Shown here: piece by piece, positions 26,395 through 34,877 of the stretch
Numbering within the stretch: the first letter of the stretch is position 1
Layout: every line of letters begins with the position of its first letter
Source: Allosphingosinicella sp042666435
GTDB taxonomy: Bacteria; Pseudomonadota; Alphaproteobacteria; Sphingomonadales; Sphingomonadaceae
NCBI RefSeq assembly: GCF_042666435.1
Contig: NZ_JBHTDC010000002.1
Coordinates: 1 to 64,000 of the forward strand
DNA: 64,000 bases
Direction of reading: 5' to 3'
Made by a program: the position numbers and the translations under genes
The notes under the pieces: model-generated
Databases searched by the model: none
Seen by the model: only the letters and a program-made list of their open reading frames with translations
What the model was told of the DNA's origin: nothing

Positions 26395-27809
26395 AGCATA
26401 TCCTTCTCTCCGCGTTGAGCGCGCTGGCGCTCGCCGGCTGCACCACCGTCGGCCCGGACTATCGCTCGCCCGCGCCCGGGGCGCCCGCCCAGAATCCCTT
26501 CCTGAGCGGCACATCGCCCGTGTTCACCGGCGACGAGCCGCCGGGCCGCTGGTGGAGCCTCTACGACGATCCCTTGCTCGACCGGCTGGTCGAGGAGGCG
26601 CTCGTCGCCAATACGGATCTGCGCGTCGCCGCCGCCAACCTCGCCCAGGCACGGGCGGTGCTGCGCGAGGTGCGGAGCGGCCGCCTGCCCGCGACCAATG
26701 TCGGCGGCAGCGCGACTTATGGACGCCAGTCCGGCGCGGCGCTCGGCTCGGACGTCGCGATGGACGACGGCGCGAATTACGATGTCGGGCTCGACATCGG
26801 CTACCAGCTCGACCTGTTCGGACGCATCCGCCGCGCGATCGAGGCGGGCGAGGCGGACGTCGAGTCCGTCCAGGCCGCCTTCGACCTCGCCCGCATCACC
26901 GTCGCCGCCGAGACGACCCGCGCTTATGCCGATGCGTGCGGCGCCGGCCGGCAGTTAGAGGTGGCGCGCCGCAGCGTGGCCTTGCAGGAACAGACGTTCG
27001 ACCTCACCCGGCGGCTGCTGGAAGGCGGCCGCGGCACCGCGCTGGAGACCAGCCAGGCCGGCGCCTTGCTCGAACAGACCCGGGCCGAGATCCCGACGCT
27101 CGAAGCCCAGCGCCAGACCGCTCTCTACCGCCTGTCGGTGCTGACCGGCCGCCCTCCCGCCGAGTTTCCGCGCGAGGTCGCCGCCTGCGCCGGCCCGCCC
27201 GCCCTCGGCTCACCGATCCCGATCGGGGACGGAGCGTCTTTGCTCGCCCGCCGTCCCGACGTTCGCGCCGCCGAGCGCGACCTCGCCGCCGCCACCGCGC
27301 GGATCGGCGTCGCCACCGCCGAACTCTATCCCGACATCAGCATCGGCGGCTCGATCGGCTCCGCGGCCGGCGCGATCGGCGACCTGCTGACCGGCTCCGC
27401 CTTCCGCTACAGCCTAGGGCCGCTCATCTCCTGGAGCTTCCCCAACATGTCGGTCGCGCGCGCGCGGATCGCCCAGGCCGAAGCCGGGGCCGACGCCGCC
27501 CTCGCCCGCTTCGACGGCGCCTGGCTCGGCGCGCTGGAGGAGACGGAAAGCGCCCTCACCCGCTATGCGAGCGAGCTCGACCGCGTCGCGACCCTGCGCC
27601 GCGCCCGGGGCCAGAGCGAGGAAGCGGCCCAAATCGCCCGGCTGCGCTTCCAGGCCGGCCGCGACCCGTTCCAGATCGTGCTCGACGCCGAACGGTCGCT
27701 GGCCCAGATCGAAGCGGCGCTGGCTCAGGCCGAGAGCCAGCTTTCGACCAATCTCATCGCCGTCTTCCTGGCCTTGGGCGGCGGCTGGGAAACGCCCGTT
27801 CAGGGATAG
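26391..27809 (+). CDS. efflux outer membrane factor, NodT/OprM family lipoprotein
   Basis: A 472-aa outer-membrane channel. The lipobox ALAGC puts Cys at residue 17, followed by the family's TTVGPDYRSP start. Two repeats of long helices alternate with barrel strands (RWWSLYDDPLLDRLVEEAL, then LLARRPDVRAAERDLAAA). It completes the RND pump. The last 10 nt overlap the 3' end of the convergent serralysin-type gene. It could also serve other exporters, but the operon position ties it to the RND system. Confidence 0.95.
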   Translation: MKHILLSALSALALAGCTTVGPDYRSPAPGAPAQNPFLSGTSPVFTGDEPPGRWWSLYDDPLLDRLVEEALVANTDLRVAAANLAQARAVLREVRSGRLPATNVGGSATYGRQSGAALGSDVAMDDGANYDVGLDIGYQLDLFGRIRRAIEAGEADVESVQAAFDLARITVAAETTRAYADACGAGRQLEVARRSVALQEQTFDLTRRLLEGGRGTALETSQAGALLEQTRAEIPTLEAQRQTALYRLSVLTGRPPAEFPREVAACAGPPALGSPIPIGDGASLLARRPDVRAAERDLAAATARIGVATAELYPDISIGGSIGSAAGAIGDLLTGSAFRYSLGPLISWSFPNMSVARARIAQAEAGADAALARFDGAWLGALEETESALTRYASELDRVATLRRARGQSEEAAQIARLRFQAGRDPFQIVLDAERSLAQIEAALAQAESQLSTNLIAVFLALGGGWETPVQG

Positions 27810-30214
27810 ATGGTAAAGTCGAGATGGGTGAGCTCGGTGCCGCGGCCGAGGGTGGCGAACAGCTCCGCCGCCGCCGCGCCGCTGCCGTCGGGATCGTAGA
27901 ATAAATGTCCCCTCGCCTGATCGTAGAGGATGCGATCACCGGCGTCCGCAGCCTCGCGGCCGAGATGGAAGGCGGCTTCGCTCAATCCCCCATCGGCTAG
28001 CGCAGCGAATATGGAGCCGTCGAGGAAGAGCATGTCGTCGGCCGCCGAAAAGTCGAGGATCCGGTCGGCATTGGCGGGGGTCAGCCGGGTGTCGAAGAAG
28101 AAGCCGTCCCCGCCAGCCCCGCCGCGCAGGAGATCATGGCCGACGCCGCCGTGAAGCGCGTCGTCGCCGCCGCCGCCGCGAAGGCTGTCGTCGCCGGCGT
28201 TTCCGGAAAGACGATTGGCGCCGCGATTGCCGTCGATGATGTTGCCGAGCGCGTTGCCGCCACCGTCGATCGCCTCCGAGCCGGTGAGCCGTAGCCTCTC
28301 GACATGGCCGCGAAGGTCGGTGCTCGCCGAGCTTCTGACCCAGTCGAAGCCACCCGCCTCCGCCTCGATCGCCCGGTCGCCGGAATCGTCGATGGTGTAA
28401 ACATCGTCCCCGCCGCCGCCTCTCATCACGTCGGCGCCGACCCGGCCGTCGAGCCGGTTGCCGCCGTCGTTGCCGACGAGGATGTTGTCGAGGCCATTGC
28501 CGACGGCCTGGATATCGGATCCTCCCAGCAGGATCAGAGCCTCGACATGGTTGCCAAGTCGAAAGTCGATGCTGCTTTCGACGCGGTCGGCGCCGCCCGA
28601 CGGGGCGCTCTCGATCACGCGGTCGCCGGCATCGTCGACCCTGTAAACGTCATCCCCGGCGCCGCCCCTCAGGCGATCCGCTCCGCTCCGGCCATCGAGC
28701 AGATTGGCGCCCGAATTGCCGATGATCTCATTGTCCAGATTGTTGCCGACAGCGTCGATCGACGCGCCGCCAAGGAGGGTGAGCTTCTCGATATTATCGC
28801 CGAGCGAATAGCTGGCGGAGCTTCGGACCCAGTCGATTCCGCCGTCCGCGGCCGGCTCCACCGCGCGGTCCCCCCGGTCGTCGACGAAGTAGAGATCATT
28901 TCCTGCGCCGCCGTTCATCGTGTCGGCGCCGGCCGCGCCGTCGAGTATATCGTCGCCATCCCGGCCCCGGAGGGCATTGGCGGCCTTGTTGCCGGTGATG
29001 CGGTCCGAAAGGTCGGAGCCGGTACCGTCGATCGCGCGTGAGCCGGTCAGGATGAGAGTCTCGATATTCCTGGCCAGCGTGAAGTCGATCGAGGCCAGAA
29101 CCGTGTCGAGACCGGCATTGTCCGCCTCGACGATGGCGTCGCCCGCATCATCGACGACATAGATATCGTTTCCCGCCCCGCCGGTCATCGTATCGGCGCC
29201 GGCCCCGCCATCGAGCCGATTGCCGGCCTCGTTGCCGGTCAGCCGGTCGTTTCCGCCGCCGCCGATGGCATTCTCGATCAGCGAGCGCCGATCGCCGTCG
29301 TGCAGCAGGGCGTTGGCGATATTGCCAGGAGCGACATAGCCCTCGCCGAGGTTGGCGAGCTGGACGGACGAGGTCGTCGTCCAGTGGCCGGGACGCAGAT
29401 CGATGACGACACGGCCGCTATAGAGCGACAGGTCGTAGCCGTCATTGCCGCCGCCGTCCCAGACGGTCTGGAAGACACGGTTCGCGCCCGGCTCGCCCTG
29501 CCCGCTCCCGTTGACGGACATTTCGCCGGTCGCCGGATTCCACCTGTAGACGCTGTCGTCCGCATTGGTGCCGTAATTGGCGCCGTACATATGCTGGAGG
29601 GCGGCGATGTCGTACATCATGAGGCTCTGGGCATAGCCCCAGGTCTCGTTGGTGAAGCCGCCGGTCGGGCCTACTAGAGCGCCCTGGTAGGACCGGTAGG
29701 TCATCACCGTATAGGCCATCCAGTCATGTTCCCGGCTCACCGCGCCGAAATTCTCGGCCTCGTGGGGGTGCTTGAGCCCGAGGGCATGGCCGATCTCGTG
29801 GATGAAGGTCGTGTAGGCATAATTGCCGCGCACCGGATCGTCATAGTCGCCGCCGGAATTGTTGTACCAGCTGTCGCCGCCCCATGAATAAGAGGTCGGC
29901 GTGTAAGCATGGGCGGTTTCCGGCAGGTCGCTCATCCCGAAACGCAAATCTCCAGCGCCGCCGCTCCGCTGGGAGAAAGCGAGAGTTGCTACCGAGGATA
30001 TATCGCCGAGGATGTCGACGACCGCCGCCTGCTGCCGCGCGCTCAGCGCCTGAAAATTGTCGTACGGCTCCTCTCCGAAGCGATAGCCGTCGGAATATTG
30101 GGACGCGCTCGTCGGGAAGCTGAAGGTGAGCGCCGAGGTGGACCAGCAATAGGTCTCCAGCAAACCGTCGACATCCCGATCCCCCGACCTGACGTTCCGC
30201 GCGACATTGGGCAT
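27800..30214 (-). CDS. serralysin-type RTX metalloprotease (M10 family)
   Basis: An 804-aa secreted zinc protease. Residues 139-151 contain HEIGHALGLKHPH, the HExxHxxGxxH zinc site, and the Met-turn region is TVMTYRSY. From about residue 310 the protein consists of RTX calcium-binding repeats (GGAGNDIYVVDD, GGAGADTMTG) in roughly 90-residue modules, five or six times. The C-terminal 60 residues (DRILYDQARG, FYDPDGSG) resemble those of the neighbouring RTX protein and are the likely type I secretion signal. There is no N-terminal signal peptide, which fits the ABC-exporter route. No exporter genes are in the window. It probably shares a transcript with the RTX gene upstream. Confidence 0.9.
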   Translation of the reverse strand: MPNVARNVRSGDRDVDGLLETYCWSTSALTFSFPTSASQYSDGYRFGEEPYDNFQALSARQQAAVVDILGDISSVATLAFSQRSGGAGDLRFGMSDLPETAHAYTPTSYSWGGDSWYNNSGGDYDDPVRGNYAYTTFIHEIGHALGLKHPHEAENFGAVSREHDWMAYTVMTYRSYQGALVGPTGGFTNETWGYAQSLMMYDIAALQHMYGANYGTNADDSVYRWNPATGEMSVNGSGQGEPGANRVFQTVWDGGGNDGYDLSLYSGRVVIDLRPGHWTTTSSVQLANLGEGYVAPGNIANALLHDGDRRSLIENAIGGGGNDRLTGNEAGNRLDGGAGADTMTGGAGNDIYVVDDAGDAIVEADNAGLDTVLASIDFTLARNIETLILTGSRAIDGTGSDLSDRITGNKAANALRGRDGDDILDGAAGADTMNGGAGNDLYFVDDRGDRAVEPAADGGIDWVRSSASYSLGDNIEKLTLLGGASIDAVGNNLDNEIIGNSGANLLDGRSGADRLRGGAGDDVYRVDDAGDRVIESAPSGGADRVESSIDFRLGNHVEALILLGGSDIQAVGNGLDNILVGNDGGNRLDGRVGADVMRGGGGDDVYTIDDSGDRAIEAEAGGFDWVRSSASTDLRGHVERLRLTGSEAIDGGGNALGNIIDGNRGANRLSGNAGDDSLRGGGGDDALHGGVGHDLLRGGAGGDGFFFDTRLTPANADRILDFSAADDMLFLDGSIFAALADGGLSEAAFHLGREAADAGDRILYDQARGHLFYDPDGSGAAAAELFATLGRGTELTHLDFTIYP

Positions 30215-30244
30215 GTTCGCTCACTCTTGCTGGCAGGACAAATG

Positions 30245-30276
30245 GCGCGCAGGCACCCTGCATGGTTCCTGCGCGC
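30245..30276 (-). other. hairpin between the two RTX genes
   Basis: GCGCGCAGG (30245-30253) pairs with CCTGCGCGC (30268-30276). It lies between the stop of the 442-aa RTX gene and the start of the serralysin gene. The T-run after it on the minus strand is weak (CATTTGT), so it may be an attenuator or an mRNA stabiliser rather than a full terminator. Confidence 0.4.
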
Positions 30277-30311
30277 ACATCAACCTTTTGAAATGACTAT
30301 ATTGTTAACGC

Positions 30312-31640
30312 TCAGATGTAAGCGCTGAAATCGGTATTGGCGAGATCGAGACCCGCTTCCACCCTCGCGAACAGCACCGCTTCCACGCCGCCGGCCCCGT
30401 CGGCGTCGTAGAATATCCGGCCGCTGCCCTGGTCGTAGAGGATGCGGTCCTGCGCGTCCTGGGCGACGACGCCCTCGTGGAACGCATCGGCGGCGAGGCG
30501 GCCATTATCCTCGACGCCGCTGAAGACCGAGCGGTCGAGCATGATCCGATCGTCGTCGGCCGAGAAATCGAGGATGCGGTCGACATTGTCACCGGCATCG
30601 AGCGCGCTGTCGAAATAGAAACGGTCCGCCCCGGCACCGCCGCGCAGATTGTCGCTGCCGTCGCCGCCGAAGAGCCTGTCCGAGCCGTCGCTTCCGTTCA
30701 GGCTGTCCTCGCCGTCGCGACCGACCAGGGTGTTGGACCCGAAATTGCCGGTGATACGGTTGTCGAGTTCGTTGCCGCCGCCGTTGACGGAGGCGTCGCC
30801 GGTCAGGCGCAGGTCCTCGACATTTTCGCCGAGGAAGAAGCGCACCGAACTCTCGACCCGATCGTTGCCGCCCGCGGCGCTGGTTTCGATCGCGCGGTCG
30901 CCGAGATCGTCGACGATGAAGATGTCGTTCCCATCGCCGCCATTCATGCGGTCGGCGCCGGCGCCACCGTCGAGCTCGTCGTCGCCGCCGCGGCCCGCCA
31001 GCCGGTCGTCGCCGTCATGGCCGCCGATATAATTGTCGAGCTCGTTGCCGCGACCGACAAAGTCGCCGGCACCATCGTAGATCAGCTCCTCGACATTGGC
31101 GGCGAGGGTGAGCGCGGAAAGCGTGGTAAAGACATAGTCATAGCCTTCGCCCGCCCGCTCGATCGCGCGGTCGCCGATATCGTCGAGATAATAAGCGTCA
31201 TCGCCATGCTCGCCGAACAGAGTGTCGACGCCGCCGGCGCCATCGAGCGTGTCGTTGCCGAAGAAGCCGTGGATGTAATTGTCGAGGCTGTTGCCCGTGC
31301 CGAAGAAATTGCCGCCGCCGAAGGCGGTCAGATCCTCGACATTGCCATCGAGCGTATAGGAGGAAAGGTCGGTATAGACGACATCGAACCGGCCCTCGCC
31401 CGCGAATTCGATGACCTCGTCATTGCGTGAATCGACGACGTAGAGATCGTCGCCGGTCCCGCCCTCCATCTCGTCCCAGCCGCTGCCGCCGTCGAGCTCG
31501 TCATTGCCCGAGCCGCCGAGCAATATGTCGTCGCCTTCATAGCCCCACAGCCGATCGTCGCCGCCGAACCCTTCGATGAAATCGTCGTGGCGGGTGCCGT
31601 CGATATCGTCCCAGTAACGGGTGCCTCTGATGTAAGCCAT
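30312..31640 (-). CDS. RTX calcium-binding protein without protease domain
   Basis: A 442-aa protein made almost entirely of RTX repeats. Modules of about 85-95 residues repeat a pattern of GxGxD nonapeptides (GGDGNDIFIVDD), a DRAIE segment and a VEDLRLTG strand segment. The C-terminus (DRILYDQGSG, FYDADGAG, ending in DFSAYI) matches the adjacent serralysin C-terminus, suggesting a common type I secretion signal. It starts directly with repeats after MAYIRGTRYW, with no signal peptide. The start follows AGGAG. A partner, surface-layer or adhesin-like role is possible; nothing in the sequence shows catalysis. Confidence 0.88.
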   Translation of the reverse strand: MAYIRGTRYWDDIDGTRHDDFIEGFGGDDRLWGYEGDDILLGGSGNDELDGGSGWDEMEGGTGDDLYVVDSRNDEVIEFAGEGRFDVVYTDLSSYTLDGNVEDLTAFGGGNFFGTGNSLDNYIHGFFGNDTLDGAGGVDTLFGEHGDDAYYLDDIGDRAIERAGEGYDYVFTTLSALTLAANVEELIYDGAGDFVGRGNELDNYIGGHDGDDRLAGRGGDDELDGGAGADRMNGGDGNDIFIVDDLGDRAIETSAAGGNDRVESSVRFFLGENVEDLRLTGDASVNGGGNELDNRITGNFGSNTLVGRDGEDSLNGSDGSDRLFGGDGSDNLRGGAGADRFYFDSALDAGDNVDRILDFSADDDRIMLDRSVFSGVEDNGRLAADAFHEGVVAQDAQDRILYDQGSGRIFYDADGAGGVEAVLFARVEAGLDLANTDFSAYI

Positions 31641-31741
31641 GTGAACTGCTCCTGCGCAAGCGATCGGGCCGGGCATTCGCCGAGCCCCGGGGGTCGGTGT
31701 GGAAGCGGATTATCGCCACGTTCCAGTTGAATGGAAGCTGA

Positions 31742-31797
31742 AGGGCGACCATCGGATCGCTCACAACCATCATATGAATCAGTCGCTTGGTCGCCCT
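31742..31797. repeat. spaced perfect inverted repeat in a divergent intergenic region
   Basis: AGGGCGACCA (31742-31751) and TGGTCGCCCT (31788-31797) are exact reverse complements 36 nt apart. They lie in the 255-nt gap between the divergent RTX gene and DUF885 gene. A pair of protein-binding half-sites or an RNA stem are both possible. Nothing else is recognised in this gap apart from ribosome sites at its ends. Confidence 0.4.
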
Positions 31798-31895
31798 GAG
31801 GGACACCGATGACACGGTTATGCGCAGCTAGACAGGGCGCGGCGGCGCGGTTAGCCCTCACGCCATTTCGAGAAAAGAAAAGCAGGAGAATAGGG

Positions 31896-33737
31896 ATGGA
31901 TCGCAGGTCTTTCATGGCGTCCGCGGGCGCGGTGGCGCTGAGCGCCGCATTGCCGGCGCATGCGCGGGCACAGGCGCAGGCGGCCGCGACCCCCGGGGGC
32001 GAAGATGCCCGGCTGCGCGCCATGCTCGACCGCTTCTTCTACGAACGACTGGACAGCAATCCCGAACGCGCGACCGGCCTCGGCTTGGACAAGGGCGAGC
32101 GCGCGCACCTCAGGAGCAAGCTCGACGATTATTCGGCCGCCGGAAAGGCGGAGGACCTGGCGCGCGCCAAGGCCGAGCTGGCCGAGCTCGGCACCGTCGA
32201 CCGCGCCCGGCTTTCGGCCAATGCGGCGCTCGACTATGACGTGGTCGAATATGGCCTGGTCAATGCGGTGAGGGCGAACGAGCGCTTCACCTACGGCTCC
32301 GCCGGCGGCCGCTACGCGCCCTATGTGATCAGCCAGCTGACCGGTCCCTATCGCGGTATCCCGGACTTCCTGGACACCCAGCATGGCATCGAGGCCGCCG
32401 CCGACGCCGACGCCTATCTCGCGCGGCTGGCTCAATTTCCGACCGCGCTCGATCAAAGCCTCGATCGGCAGAAAGCGGACGCGGCGCGCGGCGTGTTCGC
32501 GCCCGACTATATCCTCGACACGACGCTGAAGCAGCTCCGCTCGCTGCGCGACAAGCCGGCGGCGGAGAGCCTGCTGGCGGCATCGCTCGCACGCCGCGCT
32601 GGAGAGGCGAAGCTGGGCGGGGATTATGGCGCCAGAGCGGAGAAGATCGTCGCCGATGCGGTCTATCCGGCGCTCGACCGGCACATCGCCGCCGTCACCG
32701 AGCTTCGCGGCAAGGCGACCCACGATGCGGGCGTATGGCGGCTGCCCGACGGCGGCGAATATTATGCCGGCGCGCTGCGCGCCGCGACCACCACCAACCT
32801 CACCCCTGACGAGGTCCACCAGCTTGGCCTGGAGCAGGTCGCCGACCTCGAGGCGCGTCTCGATCCGATCCTGAAAGCCCACGGCCTCAGCCAGGGCACG
32901 GCCGGCGAGCGGCTGGCCGCGCTCAACAAGGATCCGGCGCAGCTCTATCCCAATACCGACGAAGGCCGCGAGCAGCTGCTCGCCCAGCTCAACCGCCAGA
33001 TCGTCGCGATGAACGCGAAGCTGCCGGAGGCCTTCGCCACTTTGCCCCAGGCCGATGTCGAGGTGCGCCGCGTGCCGCCGCTCATCCAGGCCGGGGCGCC
33101 GGGCGGCTATTATGACAGCGCGCCGCTCGACGGCTCGCGCGCTGCCATTTACTATATCAACCTTCGCGACACGTTCGACCGGCCCAAGTTCGGCCTCGCC
33201 ACCCTCACCCATCACGAGGCGACGCCGGGCCACCACCTCCAGGTCAGCCTCGCCCAGGAATCGGAGGATATCCCGCTCATCCGCCGGCTGGGCGGCTATT
33301 CGTCTTACTCGGAGGGCTGGGCGCTCTATTCGGAGCAGCTCGCGGACGAGATGGGGCTGTTCGAGGGCGACCCGCTCGGCCGCGCGGGGATGCTCCAGTC
33401 CTTCCTGTTCCGCGCGACGCGGCTGGTCGTCGATTCAGGCCTCCACGCCAAGCGCTGGAGCCGCGAGAAGGCGACCGATTATTTCATCGCCACGACCGGC
33501 ATCGCGCGCGGCCGCAGCCAGGGCGAGATCGACCGCTACACCGTCTGGCCGGGCCAGGCGACGAGCTACAAGGTCGGCCACATCATGTGGGATCGCCTGC
33601 GCTCCGAGGCCAAGGCCAAGCTGGGTGAGCGCTTCGACCTCAAGCACTTCCACCAGGTGCTGCTGCAAGGCGCGGTGCCGCTGACGATCCTGGAGAAATT
33701 GGTCAACCAACGAGTGGCGGCGCGGCTGCAAGCATGA
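31896..33737 (+). CDS. DUF885 family hydrolase with Tat-type signal
   Basis: A 613-aa protein beginning MDRRSFMASAGAVALSAAL, a twin-arginine signal (RRSFM) followed by a hydrophobic stretch and an AxA cleavage site. The DUF885 signature is THHEATPGHHLQ, with HE and PGHH probably binding metal, followed by the conserved YSEGWALYSEQLADEMG. The start follows AGGAGAATAGGG. It is a paralogue of the Sec-exported DUF885 protein at 1169-2956, but uses a different export route, suggesting a cofactor loaded in the cytoplasm. It stands alone, convergent with a 4-fold beta flower gene across a REP pair. Confidence 0.92.
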   Translation: MDRRSFMASAGAVALSAALPAHARAQAQAAATPGGEDARLRAMLDRFFYERLDSNPERATGLGLDKGERAHLRSKLDDYSAAGKAEDLARAKAELAELGTVDRARLSANAALDYDVVEYGLVNAVRANERFTYGSAGGRYAPYVISQLTGPYRGIPDFLDTQHGIEAAADADAYLARLAQFPTALDQSLDRQKADAARGVFAPDYILDTTLKQLRSLRDKPAAESLLAASLARRAGEAKLGGDYGARAEKIVADAVYPALDRHIAAVTELRGKATHDAGVWRLPDGGEYYAGALRAATTTNLTPDEVHQLGLEQVADLEARLDPILKAHGLSQGTAGERLAALNKDPAQLYPNTDEGREQLLAQLNRQIVAMNAKLPEAFATLPQADVEVRRVPPLIQAGAPGGYYDSAPLDGSRAAIYYINLRDTFDRPKFGLATLTHHEATPGHHLQVSLAQESEDIPLIRRLGGYSSYSEGWALYSEQLADEMGLFEGDPLGRAGMLQSFLFRATRLVVDSGLHAKRWSREKATDYFIATTGIARGRSQGEIDRYTVWPGQATSYKVGHIMWDRLRSEAKAKLGERFDLKHFHQVLLQGAVPLTILEKLVNQRVAARLQA

Positions 33738-33748
33738 TGTCCAGGACC

Positions 33749-33829
33749 GTCATTCCAGCGAAGCTGGAATCCCGGTTCTTTGCCACGTCCGCCAAGGGAA
33801 AGGGAGATCCCAGCTTTCGCTGGGATGAC
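33749..33829. repeat. paired REP palindrome
   Basis: Two palindromic units face each other: 33749-33771 (GTCATTCCAGCG, AAGCTGGAATC) and 33806-33829 (GATCCCAGCTTT, CGCTGGGATGAC). They lie between two convergent genes. The GTCAT...ATGAC ends are typical of extragenic palindromes spread through sphingomonad genomes. It may act as a bidirectional transcription stop. Confidence 0.7.
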
Positions 33830-33901
33830 GCGTCCCGAGGTTGAGCGAAGCCCAAGAAAGTGACGCGACGGCCAGGGGGGACCGGCCGCCGCGCCCACCG
33901 C

Positions 33902-34252
33902 TTATTCAGCGGCGATAGCCATCGGCTCTTCGAGATGCAGGGGGGTCTGTTCGCCCTCGAAAAGCAGATGGAACACGTCTCGATATCCGTAATCGACCAG
34001 GCCGCGACGGCGGAAGCTTGGGCCCGGGCTCGGGATGGCCGGGGGCGCCGCGACCGGCTGGATCGGCCGGGCATTGGCCACCGGCTTCGCCACCACCGTC
34101 TCCTTGAACAGCTCGCCGACATAGGCGCCGTCGAACCGGTAGACATGGGTGCCGAGGATCCGCCCCAGCGGCCGGCCACCCAGATCGTGGATGCAGTTGC
34201 TGAACTGGAAGCCGACGGGGTAACCGTCGGTCTGATAGATGTACATGGCCAT
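33902..34252 (-). CDS. 4-fold beta flower domain protein
   Basis: A 116-aa protein. The first 55 residues (MAMYIYQTDGYPVGFQFSNC, then HDLGGRPLGRILGTHVYRFD) match the small 4-fold beta flower domain, a repeat of short beta blades with YxxDG-type turns. A Pro/Ala-rich linker and a polar C-terminus follow. The cellular role is unknown. The start at 34252 is preceded by GAGGGGCG; a longer form with seven extra residues is possible. Confidence 0.7.
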   Translation of the reverse strand: MAMYIYQTDGYPVGFQFSNCIHDLGGRPLGRILGTHVYRFDGAYVGELFKETVVAKPVANARPIQPVAAPPAIPSPGPSFRRRGLVDYGYRDVFHLLFEGEQTPLHLEEPMAIAAE

Positions 34253-34415
34253 GGAAAAACGCCCCTCACTCACTCCGTCAACCGCGACTTATGGTTAACG
34301 CCCGCGCCAGAAACGGGTCCGGCGCCTGTATGCCAGATGAACGAAATGGCGGATGAAGGGGTGAGCGCAAGCCGGGCAGGACAAGTCGCCCGATTGGGGC
34401 GTCTAACGGTTCGTC

Positions 34416-34877
34416 TCAGCCGCGTTTCAGCCGTACCAATGCCTCGTCGAGCGCGGACAGGAAGCGCGAGCGATCGGCCCTGGCGAAGGGAGCGGGACCA
34501 CCGATTCCCTCGCCCGCGCCTGCGCGAAGGTCGGCCATGATCGCGCGAGTGGCGATGGCGGCACCGATCGAGTTGGCGGTGAAGGGCTTCCCCGTCGGCG
34601 CGATCACGGTCGCCCCGGCCTTGAGGCAGCGATCGGCGAGAAGGATGTCGCCGGTCACCACCACATGGTTCGCGCCGGCCTCCTCGGCGATCCGGTCGTC
34701 GGCCGCGTCGAAGCCCGCGCCGACGACGATCCGCTCGATCAGCGGATGGTCCGGCACCCGCAAATAGCTGTTGCTGACGATCGCGACCGGCACCTCGTGC
34801 CGCCACGCGACCTTGTAGATCTCGTCCTTGACGGGACAGGCGTCGGCATCGACGAGGATGCGGGGCTTCCCGCTCAC
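34416..34877 (-). CDS. YaiI/YqxD (UPF0178, DUF188) family protein
   Basis: A 153-aa protein of the UPF0178 family, with the signature ILVDADACPVKDEIYKVA at the N-terminus, VVTGDILLADRCL in the middle, and FTANSIG after a conserved GKP. These resemble PIN-like nuclease folds, but no biochemical role is established. Its start codon overlaps the stop of the DEAD-box helicase gene by four bases (ATGA), so it is translationally coupled to an RNA helicase. Confidence 0.93.
   Translation of the reverse strand: MSGKPRILVDADACPVKDEIYKVAWRHEVPVAIVSNSYLRVPDHPLIERIVVGAGFDAADDRIAEEAGANHVVVTGDILLADRCLKAGATVIAPTGKPFTANSIGAAIATRAIMADLRAGAGEGIGGPAPFARADRSRFLSALDEALVRLKRG

Noticed and set aside
24349..26514. 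A 721-codon open frame antisense to the RND permease, and similar long ones at 1280-3094, 47575-50352 and 55288-57273
   Set aside because: All lie opposite well-identified genes and contain only biased low-complexity sequence.
26391..27809. NodT-type channel as part of an RTX type I exporter
   Set aside because: It is translationally coupled to the RND permease and convergent with the RTX gene; no ABC transporter or adaptor of type I kind is present.
28000..29250. Regular repeats about 240-270 nt apart that could suggest a repeat array
   Set aside because: They are the coding repeats of the RTX domains and lack the short direct repeats and unique spacers of a CRISPR array.
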